A DNA stretch of 36,123 bases from Bacteroidales bacterium (GCA_016707785.1 JADJGZ010000036.1:1-36123), one strand, 5' to 3'; shown: positions 8,422 through 16,730, counted from the first letter of the stretch. Notes: generated by a model from the sequence alone, not told the origin. Numbers and translations: made by a program.

Positions 8422-9363
8422 CTAGCGGCCGGCATTCTGGGTTCTTAAGCCTTCAATGAGAGTTCTAATACCTTCCTTTGGTGTAGTTGATTCAATATTA
8501 AATCGTTTTTCAAATTTGGTGCTATCAAAAATATAATCTTGTTCATATTGGTACATCATCTCAGGGAATTCCCGCATTATTGGTATAAACAATCCAAGTA
8601 TTTTGATCATCCAGACTGGTACAGTTTGAATTTTAGGCTCAACCTTAAGTTCATTTGCGATTAACTGAATCCATTGCAGATTGGTTAATTTTTCTTTTGT
8701 TGTTGGTACATGCCATATTTGGTTATAGGCATCAATGGTGTTACCAAGCAAAGCAGTTGCCTTAGCTGCATCAGGTGTATATGTATAGGTGTGGATTTTG
8801 TTGATATTGCCGAATGCTTGTGCTTTTTTTCCTTTTATTAAATTATCAACAACCATCATACTTAAAGCGCTGTTTTTATTATCCGGCCCATAAAAGTCAG
8901 CTGATTTGGCAATAAGCGCTGTCAAAGCATTCTTCTCCACTTCATTCATGATCATTTCATGCAACTGCTGCCTGACCTTTCCTTTTTTACTAGGGGCGTT
9001 CATAGGAGATGCCTCGGTCATTCCTGGAATAGCGGATTTGTCATACATGTAAACATTATCAAAGAATACGAGTTTTGCCTGGTGTGTTTTACAGGCATCA
9101 ATTACCGCTTTCATGAATGGCGGCCATGTATTTTCCCAAACACTTAACTTGTATTCAAAGCCAATGGTAACATAAACCACATCACTTCCCGCTATTGCTT
9201 TGTCAATCTGTGAAAGGTCGTTTAAATCAATCGGGAAGAGTTCATCTGTTTCATTTACCTTCTTTGGGTTCCTGCTAACCAAACGAATTTTATCGGTATA
9301 TTTTGTTAATTCCTTTGCTAATGGAGTCCCAATCGCTCCTCCTGATCCTAATATTGTTTGCAT
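8422..9363 (-). CDS. NAD(P)-binding epimerase/dehydratase-like protein
   Basis: This is a 313-residue protein with a Rossmann N-terminus (GSGGAIG at 6-12), an acidic or basic switch region after LVSRNPKK, and an alternating fold typical of extended or atypical short-chain dehydrogenases. The segment DNVYMYD, followed by a proline-rich loop, occupies the place of the usual active-site Ser/Tyr region, but the YxxxK pair is not obvious, so it may be an atypical NAD(P)H-binding reductase. C-terminal residues about 240-290 contain a hydrophobic helix (WMIKILGLFIPIM). No signal peptide is seen, so it should be cytosolic. The substrate is unknown. Copy C of the dispersed repeat lies upstream. Confidence 0.72.
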   Translation of the reverse strand: MQTILGSGGAIGTPLAKELTKYTDKIRLVSRNPKKVNETDELFPIDLNDLSQIDKAIAGSDVVYVTIGFEYKLSVWENTWPPFMKAVIDACKTHQAKLVFFDNVYMYDKSAIPGMTEASPMNAPSKKGKVRQQLHEMIMNEVEKNALTALIAKSADFYGPDNKNSALSMMVVDNLIKGKKAQAFGNINKIHTYTYTPDAAKATALLGNTIDAYNQIWHVPTTKEKLTNLQWIQLIANELKVEPKIQTVPVWMIKILGLFIPIMREFPEMMYQYEQDYIFDSTKFEKRFNIESTTPKEGIRTLIEGLRTQNAGR

Positions 9364-9420
9364 GGTTATCTTATTTGGTTTGCCCTGTTATATTAGTTAT
9401 GATTCCTGATTTTGCCAGTC

Positions 9421-9742
9421 GCTAATGTATGGCAATCCGAATAATGCAGTTATATTCTGATATCCGAAAGCCCTTACAGCTGTTAAGTAATACAAGTCCA
9501 AATATACTCAATCAGCATACATTTTCATACCTGAAGTGCATATCTATTTATGTCTGGCATCTGACCAAACGTTTTATAGTAACAAAAAATACCTTGAAAT
9601 TGTTGAGCCCTAATCATTCCCATTGTATCCCTATTCATAGCTGTAATACTTACGCCTATATAGATAAATTCCTCATTTGAAATTTGTGTCCATTTGGGTA
9701 ATTTGTGGCTGTTTTCTTCCTTCTGCACTTTACTCTCAATTA
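9421..9742 (-). repeat. Dispersed promoter-leader repeat, copy C
   Basis: This is the closest relative of copy D: both keep CAGCTGTTAAGTAATACAAG, CAAATATACTCAATCAGCAT, and a distal block with ATTTGAAATTTGTGTCCATTTG and AATTTGTGGCT. Its gene-proximal end (GTCGCTAATGTATGG) looks like a decayed version of the GCCGCAACGTATG end of copy B. Two short frames in it are not credible genes. Confidence 0.72.
9499..9506 (-). promoter_or_regulatory. Candidate -7 box (TATATTTG), copy C
   Basis: TATATTTG on the minus strand lies 136 nt before the start at 9363, at the conserved place in the repeat. Confidence 0.42.
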
Positions 9743-9858
9743 GAAGCTTAAACCAGATATTTGAGCATTTGATCCAATTTTACCCAAACTCACTGCCTGT
9801 TTCAGGCTACTAAGTCAATGGCATAGCTTTTATTTCATGATTATAGCAAATCAGGATC

Positions 9859-10908
9859 TTAGTCATAGTTTACTTTATCCTGGTTTTCGAATAATTGACG
9901 CTTTAATTCCAGTTCGCGGTGAAGTTTTTCTTTCAGCAATTGACGATCTGGAAGTTCTGTGAGATATTCAGCTACTTTAATACCTGCTTTTTCCAATTGA
10001 AGAAGTTCAATTTGTTCTGTATTTCCTTCAGCACAAAGAATTAATCCCAGCGGAGGGAATTCTTCTTGCTGCATTTCGTGTTTCTCAAGCCATCTGAGGT
10101 ACAATTCCATCTGCCCTTTGTCAGCGGCTTTAAACTTGCCTAGTTTAAGCTCAATAGCGATCAGACGCTTAAGTTTTCTATGGAAGAAAAGCAGGTCAAG
10201 ATAAAAATCCTCACAATCAATAATCATGCGCTTTTGTCGTTCTACAAAGGTAAAGCCAACGCCTAGTTCCATGATAAACTGTTCTAATTCATGTAAAATA
10301 GCATCTTCAAGCATTTTCTCGGAAAAAGTGTTTTTTAATCCGGTAAAATTGAGAAAGTAAGGACTTCTAAAAACCAGGTCGGGACTGATATTTCCAGTAT
10401 CTTTAAGTGAGGTAATTTCTTTCTTTATAAGTTCTTCAGGCTTTTTGCTTATTGCTGTCCGCTCAAATAACATCCCATCAATTTTGTTCCTTAAAGTTTT
10501 CACGCTCCAGCCTTCCAGCAGGCACATCTGAGTGTAAAACTCACGTTGTAAGGGGTCTTTGATGGGGATCAATGCTATGAAGTGAGTCCAGCTCAATTGT
10601 CGTATGAGCGATACGACAATTTTCCGGTCATCAAATACCTGGGCAAATTGCATCATACGCCTTAGATTTTTCTCTTCGAAACTTTTTCCATACCTACTGG
10701 TTAAATGTCGTGCAACAGATACGACAATCTGCTTGCCGTATTCAGCACGTTTATTATCCAAAAAATCCTTATTGATTCTTTTCCCAACTTGCCAGTAAGT
10801 TATTGTTAATACTGCATTGGCTGTAGCGGCCAGCTTTTTCCTGTTTTCTTCAATCAGGAATATTAAATCGTTGACCAATAAATCATATGATTTATTTAAT
10901 TTCTTCAT
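9859..10908 (-). CDS. YhcG/DUF1016-family PD-(D/E)XK nuclease
   Basis: This is a 349-residue protein of normal length for the family. The N-terminal half (about 1-150) is the helical DUF1016 region (TYWQVGKRI, SRYGKSFEEKNLRRMMQFAQ, LSWTHF). The C-terminal half carries the nuclease core: Asp238 in FYLDLLFF, then Glu253-x-Lys255 in AIELKLG, and Gln266 in KGQMELY. YhcG proteins are related to Holliday-junction-resolvase-type PD-(D/E)XK enzymes and are common in accessory and defence regions, often beside type I restriction genes. No restriction or modification partner is present here. The catalytic residues are intact. Repeat copy D, with a TATATTTG box, lies upstream. Confidence 0.9.
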   Translation of the reverse strand: MKKLNKSYDLLVNDLIFLIEENRKKLAATANAVLTITYWQVGKRINKDFLDNKRAEYGKQIVVSVARHLTSRYGKSFEEKNLRRMMQFAQVFDDRKIVVSLIRQLSWTHFIALIPIKDPLQREFYTQMCLLEGWSVKTLRNKIDGMLFERTAISKKPEELIKKEITSLKDTGNISPDLVFRSPYFLNFTGLKNTFSEKMLEDAILHELEQFIMELGVGFTFVERQKRMIIDCEDFYLDLLFFHRKLKRLIAIELKLGKFKAADKGQMELYLRWLEKHEMQQEEFPPLGLILCAEGNTEQIELLQLEKAGIKVAEYLTELPDRQLLKEKLHRELELKRQLFENQDKVNYD

Positions 10909-10949
10909 ACCAGATAAATCCTTAAGTGAAATTGTATATAAAATATTTA

Positions 10950-11287
10950 TAATGTATATATATCCTAATAATCGCAGTTATATTCTGATATCCAATAGTC
11001 CTAACAGCTGTTAAGTAATACAAGTCCAAATATACTCAATCAGCATGCATATTCATGCCTGAAACACACATATTTATTTGGGTTCTGGCCTCAGATCAAA
11101 CGATATACTATAGCCTGGAAATTTGGCAATTGTTGTACGTGAAATACTTCTGGTGTATCACATCCTTACCAGTTCGGCTTTCTCCATCAGTAAAATCCTA
11201 TTATTTGAAATTTGTGTCCATTTGTGCCGCATTTGCGCAATTTGTGGCTATTTTCTTTCTCCTTAAATTTACTTTCAGGCAGAAGGT
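10950..11287 (-). repeat. Dispersed promoter-leader repeat, copy D
   Basis: This copy shares with C both the proximal part (TAATCGCAGTTATATTCTGATATCC and onward) and the distal ATTTGAAATTTGTGTCC block, which here has an extra GCCGCATTTGCGC segment. The CAACG end seen in A and B is replaced by TAATGTATATATATCC. It lies 41 nt upstream of the YhcG-like gene and marks the right edge of the AT-rich island. The 89-codon plus-strand frame inside it is not a credible gene. Confidence 0.72.
11027..11034 (-). promoter_or_regulatory. Candidate -7 box (TATATTTG), copy D
   Basis: TATATTTG on the minus strand lies 119 nt before the start at 10908, at the conserved repeat position. Confidence 0.42.
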
Positions 11288-11384
11288 AAATCCACCCATT
11301 ATGAATGCCTGCCTGCACCGATAGTTCCACCCGGCAAGCAATTATTCATTAAAGAGAGAGGTAAATGAAAAGTAAGATTGCAGT

Positions 11385-12836
11385 TTATTTCTCCTTACTC
11401 ACCAGTCGGCCCACAAAATCAAACAGCAGCCTGATCCCCACAGCAGTGCCTCCGGCCGTGCGATAGCCATCCTTTTTATCCAGGAAAGCAGGCCCTGCAA
11501 TATCCAGGTGGATCCAGGGGTAATCAGTGAAATGTTCAAGGAATTTCCCTGCCGTAATGGCCCCTGCAAAAGGGCCTCCAATATTTTTCAGGTCGGCGAT
11601 ATCGCTTTTCAGCAGCTCCGCATACTCCTCCCAGAAAGGGAACTCCGCAATCCGCTCATGTACCTGCAATCCTGATTCTTTGAGCTTATCCATATATTTC
11701 CCGGCACCTGCATGCATCCCTACCATGCCATATTTCCCGATAGCAGCATGAGCTGCCCCGGTCAGGGTGGCCAGGTCAATCACCAGCATAGGATTCAGAT
11801 TCTTTGCATAACAAAGGGCATCGGCCAGCAATAACCTGCCCTCGGCATCGGTATTCAGCACTTCCACGGTGGTTCCATCCATGATGGTAATCACATCTCC
11901 GGGGACATAAGCATTGCCATCCGGACGATTATCCGTGGCCGGCATCAGGGCGATCACATGATAGGGGAGGCCTGCCTTTGCAATGGCATATATAGCCCCT
12001 GCTGCAGCTGCCGATCCTGCCATATCACATTTCATGGTATCCATGCTATTGCTGGGTTTCAGGCTCAGTCCGCCTGTGTCATATACCACACCTTTGCCAA
12101 CTATTACCAAAGGTTTTTTATTGAGGGGTTTTTCAGGCTTGTATTCCAGGATGGTAAAGGTCGGAGGGTCCATACTGCCCTTGTTCACCGCCAGGAGTCC
12201 ACCCATGCGCAGGGCTTCAATTTTCTGCTTATTCAGTATTTCAGATTTTATACCTGCTTCCTGTGCCATCTTTTCAAAGGCAGCTGCCAGGGCTTCTGCA
12301 TTCAGTGCCGACAGCGGTTCATTCACCAGCGTGCGGGCCTGGTAAACCGCATCACACACTATGGCTAGTTGTTCAATGCTTTCTTTTTTGCATTCCCTTG
12401 AGTGAATCAGGATGGATTCCAGCGTAGATTCCTTTTCCTGCGCATCTTTGCGGTATTTCAGGAACTGGTAGTTGCCAAGCATCATTCCTTCAGCAAAGGC
12501 AAGTGTCAGCTCAGGATGCTTTGATAAATCCCATATAGCCAGTCTCTTTATTTTGAAATCATTGAGAGCGCCAAGGATGCTCTCTCCTTTTTTGCGCCAT
12601 TTCTCCAGTTCCTTTGCACTGCTTTTGCCTTTTGAGGGCTTTGCAATGAAGAAGTGTTTCCCCAGTCGGTTCAGGCTTACAAGGTCTTTATCTTTTACCG
12701 AGAAGCGTTGTGCGAGGTAGTCAGTTTCTTCTTTGCTGAAGTAATTCTCGGGTAAGTCTTTCAGGTGGTTAACAAAGATCAGGAGGTTTTCTTCGGATAT
12801 TTTCTTCTTCGTGCTTAGCGATAGGGTTGGTAACAT
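11385..12836 (-). CDS. Leucyl aminopeptidase, M17 family
   Basis: This is a 483-residue cytosolic M17 peptidase that removes N-terminal residues from peptides using two metal ions. The M17 signature NTDAEGRL is at 328-335. Other conserved active-site parts are the Lys and Asp in VGKGVVYDTGG (Lys248, Asp253), Asp271 in CDMAG, and Arg334. The N-terminal third is the divergent regulatory domain. Length and motif order are normal, so it should be active. It starts at ATG 12836, just downstream of a TACTTTTG promoter box, and appears to be transcribed alone. Base composition is clearly richer in G+C than in the island to its left, which marks the return to core sequence. Confidence 0.95.
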   Translation of the reverse strand: MLPTLSLSTKKKISEENLLIFVNHLKDLPENYFSKEETDYLAQRFSVKDKDLVSLNRLGKHFFIAKPSKGKSSAKELEKWRKKGESILGALNDFKIKRLAIWDLSKHPELTLAFAEGMMLGNYQFLKYRKDAQEKESTLESILIHSRECKKESIEQLAIVCDAVYQARTLVNEPLSALNAEALAAAFEKMAQEAGIKSEILNKQKIEALRMGGLLAVNKGSMDPPTFTILEYKPEKPLNKKPLVIVGKGVVYDTGGLSLKPSNSMDTMKCDMAGSAAAAGAIYAIAKAGLPYHVIALMPATDNRPDGNAYVPGDVITIMDGTTVEVLNTDAEGRLLLADALCYAKNLNPMLVIDLATLTGAAHAAIGKYGMVGMHAGAGKYMDKLKESGLQVHERIAEFPFWEEYAELLKSDIADLKNIGGPFAGAITAGKFLEHFTDYPWIHLDIAGPAFLDKKDGYRTAGGTAVGIRLLFDFVGRLVSKEK

Positions 12837-12855
12837 GGCATAGGGTTTTGGAGTG

Positions 12856-12863
12856 CAAAAGTA
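12856..12863 (-). promoter_or_regulatory. Candidate -7 box (TACTTTTG) of the leucyl aminopeptidase gene
   Basis: TACTTTTG on the minus strand matches TAnnTTTG and lies 20 nt before the start codon at 12836. Confidence 0.55.
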
Positions 12864-12883
12864 CTTAATTTGTGCTAAGAACA

Positions 12884-13227
12884 GAGTGCTGAGTGCTGAG
12901 TGCTGAGCCCGCCTGACCGAGGGGGATTACTTGTTTTATTACAAAACTGTCTCAGTCGGGCAGGTGCTGAGGTTGTGGTTGGAGAATTCGTTATTTAAGG
13001 GTAAGATAGTGCTGGTTGGAAGAAAGGAGTCCACAAATGCACACTAATGTCGGCACGAATGCACACGAATGAATCCGAGGAAATCAGCGTCCGTCAGCTG
13101 ACGGATCCGTTTCATCCCTGCCTCGCCGGCAGGCAGGCGCGTTCCATTTGCCGAGCAACATGATAACTGCATAGAATACCCTTGGGACTCCCAGCACTCA
13201 GCACTCAGCACCCAGCACTCAGCACCC
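12884..13227. repeat. Inverted pair of 7-bp tandem repeats with palindromes between them
   Basis: GAGTGCT is repeated 3.4 times at 12884-12907. The reverse-complement family AGCACTC/AGCACCC occurs five times at 13193-13227. Between them are an imperfect pair CCGCCTGACCGAG / CTCAGTCGGGCAGG, the perfect palindrome CCGTCAGCTGACGG (13091-13104), and a hairpin CCTGCC...GGCAGG (13117-13137). No gene is credible here; a 61-codon minus-strand frame is composed of these repeats. The whole stretch between the aminopeptidase and the T9SS protein is non-coding. Confidence 0.75.
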
Positions 13228-13287
13228 AACTTTCTCCCCCATAAAACAATTCCCTCCTCCCATCGTTAAACTAAAAACCACCCGCCT

Positions 13288-15252
13288 ATGCGCTTCCTCT
13301 TCACCTTCCTGATTCTGGTACTATTATTTAATTCATTATCTGCACAGTACTCCGGGTTTCATTTCCCGAAAACGGCCCTCAGTCAATTATCATCCCAGGC
13401 CATTGATCGCATTGAAAACGGTGAATCCATCCTTCCTGATCATAAATCTGAACCCGGACCGGTATCAGGTGTGGCTCAGCTCAGGGCTAAATATCATGAA
13501 CTGAAAGGACTGGAACAAAGGATTCTTATGGGTAACAGCCGTATGCCTTCCTCCGATACCCTTTGGGTTACCGATACCCTGGAAATTACCGGCAACTGGT
13601 TTCACGAAGGAGCTATCATTGTTGCGCTGGACGGGTTTCTCCACTTCAGGAATGCCCAGGCCACCATACTGGGCGATATCTTTATTTTCGGAAGCAATGC
13701 CCGCATTCAGTCCGACTCCTCCACCCTTAATATTCCCCAGGCTTTTTTCTATCAAAGGGTACTGTTTGCCCTGAGTGGTGGTAAGATCAGTTACCGCAAT
13801 ACCACTGTGGACCATAGCGGACTATCGCATAATATCATCCTTGCCGACAGTTCCAGCCTCGAACTGATCAATGTCACCAATAAAGGATTCACAACCAATG
13901 GTATTTACGGGAAATCGGAGGTTTATATCGACGGCACCAACCAGGCAGGGGAATTCATTATGATGGAACAATCGAAGCTGGAATTCCACAATGCCAATAC
14001 AGTCCTGCTCTGGCACCAGTTTCCGGAGGGAGCAAGTGTGAATTTCAGTTTCCCTGGTGCCGACACTGTGAATTCCTATAGGTTCAATGCTGCTACCCCC
14101 GGAGTATCTGGAATTGAGTTTGATGTCCTCATCGACCAGTGTACCGATGTGATGTGGGGAATGATGCCGGAGAATAATACCAATATCCATATCAGCAATT
14201 CCGAAATACGCGCCATCGGACTCTGGTTTATGGGTTCCGATTCAGTAACGGTAAGCGGATTAGTGGATCGTTCAACCTATGCCGATTTCCTGGCTCCTCT
14301 TTCTGACCGCACACTTCGTCTGACCAACAGCAAGGTTACCACCTGGAGCATTTATCCCATGGAGAAGTCGCATGTCGACCTGAGTGCCTGTATTGTTGGG
14401 GAAGTAGGGACTGGAGGCCGTTCCAGCCTTCTTGGACAACAATATTTCTGTGATGGTTCCGGAGGCTATGTATGGGCATCGGATTCAAGCATGATGATCA
14501 ACGGGTTTTCCTATGTGTCGGGGTATGTGCGCAGCCAGGCCCATGGAACTGTGATCCTTGCCTACACTTCCCTTTCAGCCGGGTTCCCAACAGCTATGCA
14601 ATATTCACTGCTGATGGTGCTTCAGTGCACATTACCTGCCGAGCCAAGAATTTATGATTATGCCGCCGCCTGGTACGCCTATATTGACCAGCCTTTTGAG
14701 GTGGCGGCCGATCAGACCGTTGCCGTAACGGGCTCTGCCTGGATTGACAAAATGCCCGGCAGCACCTGGATGGATTTCAGGAAATACCAGCTTTTTTACC
14801 AGTTGGCGGAGGCCAATACCTGGACTGAGATACCAGTGGATTCCCTCAATGAAAAAAGGGATGAGGTGCTGGCTTACTGGAATACTGCCGGACTTGAGCC
14901 AGGGCAGTACATCCTGAAACTTGTGCTTACCGATGAATGGGGCAACAAGGCGGATGCTATTAAAGCTGTGCAGGTTCAGGCAGCTTATGGCATGAATGAG
15001 GCGCCATCAAAGGCAATGAGAATATTTCCCAATCCGGCTAAAGGCCAACTGACGGTTGAACTTCCGGAAGAAATCACTGATGCACAGTTGAAGGTTTCTG
15101 ATATAAGCGGTAAAACTCTTTTTACCCGAAAATCTGAAAATTATGGTGAAAATAAGGTGATGCTGTCACTGGACGGACTGCTGCCCGGTTGTTATTTGCT
15201 GAATGTTGCCAATCGCGGGAAACAGTATTTTCATAAATTTATCGTCTATTAG
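13288..15252 (+). CDS. T9SS-sorted surface protein, probable beta-helix
   Basis: This is a 654-residue protein with a signal peptide (1-20, ending NSLSA/Q). Residues about 85-460 contain many short strand-turn repeats with alternating hydrophobics and Asn/Ser/Asp turns (for example GKISYRNTTVDHSGLSHN, SSSLELINVTNKGF, NTNIHISNSEIRAIGL). This suggests a right-handed parallel beta-helix; no catalytic signature is visible. A beta-sandwich-like part follows (about 475-570). The last 80 residues are a T9SS type A sorting domain (RIFPNPAKGQL ... LPGCYLLNV). It is probably exported by the T9SS and bound to the cell surface. It is the first plus-strand gene after the repeat-rich region. Confidence 0.8.
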   Translation: MRFLFTFLILVLLFNSLSAQYSGFHFPKTALSQLSSQAIDRIENGESILPDHKSEPGPVSGVAQLRAKYHELKGLEQRILMGNSRMPSSDTLWVTDTLEITGNWFHEGAIIVALDGFLHFRNAQATILGDIFIFGSNARIQSDSSTLNIPQAFFYQRVLFALSGGKISYRNTTVDHSGLSHNIILADSSSLELINVTNKGFTTNGIYGKSEVYIDGTNQAGEFIMMEQSKLEFHNANTVLLWHQFPEGASVNFSFPGADTVNSYRFNAATPGVSGIEFDVLIDQCTDVMWGMMPENNTNIHISNSEIRAIGLWFMGSDSVTVSGLVDRSTYADFLAPLSDRTLRLTNSKVTTWSIYPMEKSHVDLSACIVGEVGTGGRSSLLGQQYFCDGSGGYVWASDSSMMINGFSYVSGYVRSQAHGTVILAYTSLSAGFPTAMQYSLLMVLQCTLPAEPRIYDYAAAWYAYIDQPFEVAADQTVAVTGSAWIDKMPGSTWMDFRKYQLFYQLAEANTWTEIPVDSLNEKRDEVLAYWNTAGLEPGQYILKLVLTDEWGNKADAIKAVQVQAAYGMNEAPSKAMRIFPNPAKGQLTVELPEEITDAQLKVSDISGKTLFTRKSENYGENKVMLSLDGLLPGCYLLNVANRGKQYFHKFIVY

Positions 15253-15315
15253 GGGACTCAATGATGTTATTTGGGAGTTTCAGACATTTGATAAATATTC
15301 TATCAGTTAATACTC

Positions 15316-15786
15316 ATGAAAAGCAAACCCATTTATTACGGGATGGAAATCCTGAGTCTGCTGGCGGTAGTGACTGCCTTTTTGCTGGTTGCCCTGTATT
15401 TCGATAAGCTGCCGGCCGAAATCCCGAATCATTTCAATATCAAAGGGGAGCCTGATGGGTACAGTCAGAAGAAAATTTTCTGGTCGCTGCCGGTTTTCGG
15501 ACTTATGATGTATTTATTCCTCAGTATGGTCGGTTTATTTGTGACCCGGGTAACCAGGCCGGAAGAGCGGAAACCTGAAGCCATGCAGCAGGTCAGTTTT
15601 ATGATTGCGCAGCTTAAGATGATCCTGGTACTAGTGGCCCTATATCTTGTAATTTCTACCATCAGGATAGCCTTCCATCATTCGGAAGGGCTGAGTGTGC
15701 TGTTCCTGCCGGTATTTTTGGTGTCGATGGCCCTGGTGATTATCTTAAATATGATCAAAGTCATCAGGCTTCAAAACAAAAAATAA
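15316..15786 (+). CDS. DUF1648-domain membrane protein
   Basis: This is a 156-residue inner-membrane protein with about four hydrophobic segments (near 10-30, 55-76, 98-116, 126-148). Between the first two lies the DUF1648 hallmark LPAEIPNHFNIKGEPDGY, shared with SdpI-type immunity and signalling proteins. SdpI-like proteins contain this domain plus further segments; this one is a short stand-alone form. Its role is unknown; membrane stress or immunity-type functions are only possible by family. It follows the T9SS protein by 63 nt on the same strand, but a shared transcript is uncertain. Confidence 0.75.
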   Translation: MKSKPIYYGMEILSLLAVVTAFLLVALYFDKLPAEIPNHFNIKGEPDGYSQKKIFWSLPVFGLMMYLFLSMVGLFVTRVTRPEERKPEAMQQVSFMIAQLKMILVLVALYLVISTIRIAFHHSEGLSVLFLPVFLVSMALVIILNMIKVIRLQNKK

Positions 15787-15834
15787 GTTGTTTGTCTGAA
15801 TGGGTGTTGCAAGCAGAAAGGGGCTGTTTTTTCT

Positions 15835-15842
15835 TATCTTCG
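15835..15842 (+). promoter_or_regulatory. Possible -7 box (TATCTTCG) before the DUF6922-AbiEii pair
   Basis: TATCTTCG differs from TAnnTTTG at one position. It ends 4 nt before the ATG at 15847, so it would give a leaderless or nearly leaderless message. This makes it uncertain. Confidence 0.25.
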
Positions 15843-15846
15843 TACA

Positions 15847-16149
15847 ATGAAATCAAAGCCAAAGCCGGTCTTTAACAAGCGCATTTTCTGGGATGTGGAT
15901 TTTGAAAAGCTCGATTACGATAAGAAGGCTAATTTCGTAATTGAGCGGGTTTTTGAGCGTGGCGATGTGGACGACATCCGCCAATGCCGGCGTTATTACG
16001 GGGATGAGAAAGTGAAAGAAGCTTTATTGAACGCAAAATTCCTGCCAGAACATACCCTTTATTTTGCCAGTGCCATAATTGATGAACCTGTTACAGCATT
16101 CAGATGTTACACCTTGAGGCAGTTGAACCCGGGACTCTTTCCTTATTAA
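15847..16149 (+). CDS. DUF6922-like protein, probable antitoxin partner
   Basis: This is a 100-residue cytosolic protein that starts with basic residues (MKSKPKPVFNKRIFWDVDFE) and continues with a helical stretch (FVIERVFERGDVDDIRQCRRYYG, KVKEALLNAKFLP). The IFWD-DYDKKANFVIERVFERGD pattern is that of the DUF6922 family, small proteins often found directly upstream of AbiEii-type nucleotidyltransferases. The likely role is antitoxin or adaptor for the following gene. Its last 46 bases overlap the start of the next reading frame, which suggests translational coupling. Family assignment is from memory of the pattern. Confidence 0.65.
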   Translation: MKSKPKPVFNKRIFWDVDFEKLDYDKKANFVIERVFERGDVDDIRQCRRYYGDEKVKEALLNAKFLPEHTLYFASAIIDEPVTAFRCYTLRQLNPGLFPY

Positions 16150-16730
16150 AAGAGTTGATGAGTTTACCGGAATTAAATGAGTTTGCTCTTGTTGGAGGAA
16201 CTGCACTGGCATTACGTTATGGCCACAGAAGCTCTGTTGACATTGATTTATTTAATACACACAAGTTTGACCTGGTTGAATTGCCTGTATACCTTGCCAA
16301 GCATTTTGGAAACCGTTTCGAGCATAAGCATCAGCAGTCGGGCATAGGTATCTTTTGTTTTATTGATGATATAAAGGTGGATCTTATTCATTTTCCCATT
16401 CAACCTATTGCCGACCTTATGATTGAAATGGAGATACGATTTTATTCCGATGCTGATATAGCAGCAATGAAAGTACAAGCGATTCTTGGCCGGGCAAAGA
16501 AAAAGGACTTCTGGGATTTACAGGTATTATTAAAGCAACATTCATTGCAGCAAATCATTGACTGGCATCAACAAAAGTATCCAAACCAGATGCTCGCAAT
16601 CAGTATCCCGCATGCCATCACCTATTTTACAGATGCCGATGAGAGCGAAACTCCTGTTAGTTTCAACGGACAAACCTGGTCGAAAGTAAAGAAGGATATT
16701 TCGAGGGCGGTGAGGGAGTATTTGAGTTGA
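16104..16730 (+). CDS. AbiEii/AbiGii-like nucleotidyltransferase (probable toxin)
   Basis: This is a 208-residue protein with the minimal DNA-polymerase-beta-type nucleotidyltransferase motif of AbiEii proteins: GGTALALRYGHRSSVDIDLF (residues 31-50), with Gly31-Gly32 and metal Asp46 and Asp48. A third acidic strand is visible at IKVDLIHFP, and the family's late Lys/Asp segment is RAKKKDFWDL. AbiEii toxins transfer nucleotides to RNA targets such as tRNA acceptor ends; their partners are transcriptional or protein antitoxins. Here the usual AbiEi winged-helix antitoxin is absent and a DUF6922-like protein overlaps upstream. It is shorter than classical AbiEii (about 300 residues) but complete for the compact DUF1814 type. 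Confidence 0.8.
   Translation: MLHLEAVEPGTLSLLKELMSLPELNEFALVGGTALALRYGHRSSVDIDLFNTHKFDLVELPVYLAKHFGNRFEHKHQQSGIGIFCFIDDIKVDLIHFPIQPIADLMIEMEIRFYSDADIAAMKVQAILGRAKKKDFWDLQVLLKQHSLQQIIDWHQQKYPNQMLAISIPHAITYFTDADESETPVSFNGQTWSKVKKDISRAVREYLS

Noticed and set aside
591..11287. Insertion sequences as the source of the dispersed repeats
   Set aside because: No copy contains a transposase frame and all lie in the same orientation just before start codons, unlike ordinary IS copies; a non-autonomous MITE remains possible and is kept in the findings.
11958..12368. Long plus-strand frames (up to 136 codons) across the leucyl aminopeptidase gene
   Set aside because: They are antisense to a fully conserved M17 gene and encode no recognisable protein; the openness follows from codon bias of the real gene.
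12884..13227. Possible CRISPR array
   Set aside because: Units are only 7 bp, contiguous and without spacers; no cas gene is present.
13044..13229. A 61-codon minus-strand frame
   Set aside because: It is composed of the 7-bp repeats and palindromes and starts and ends in non-coding sequence.
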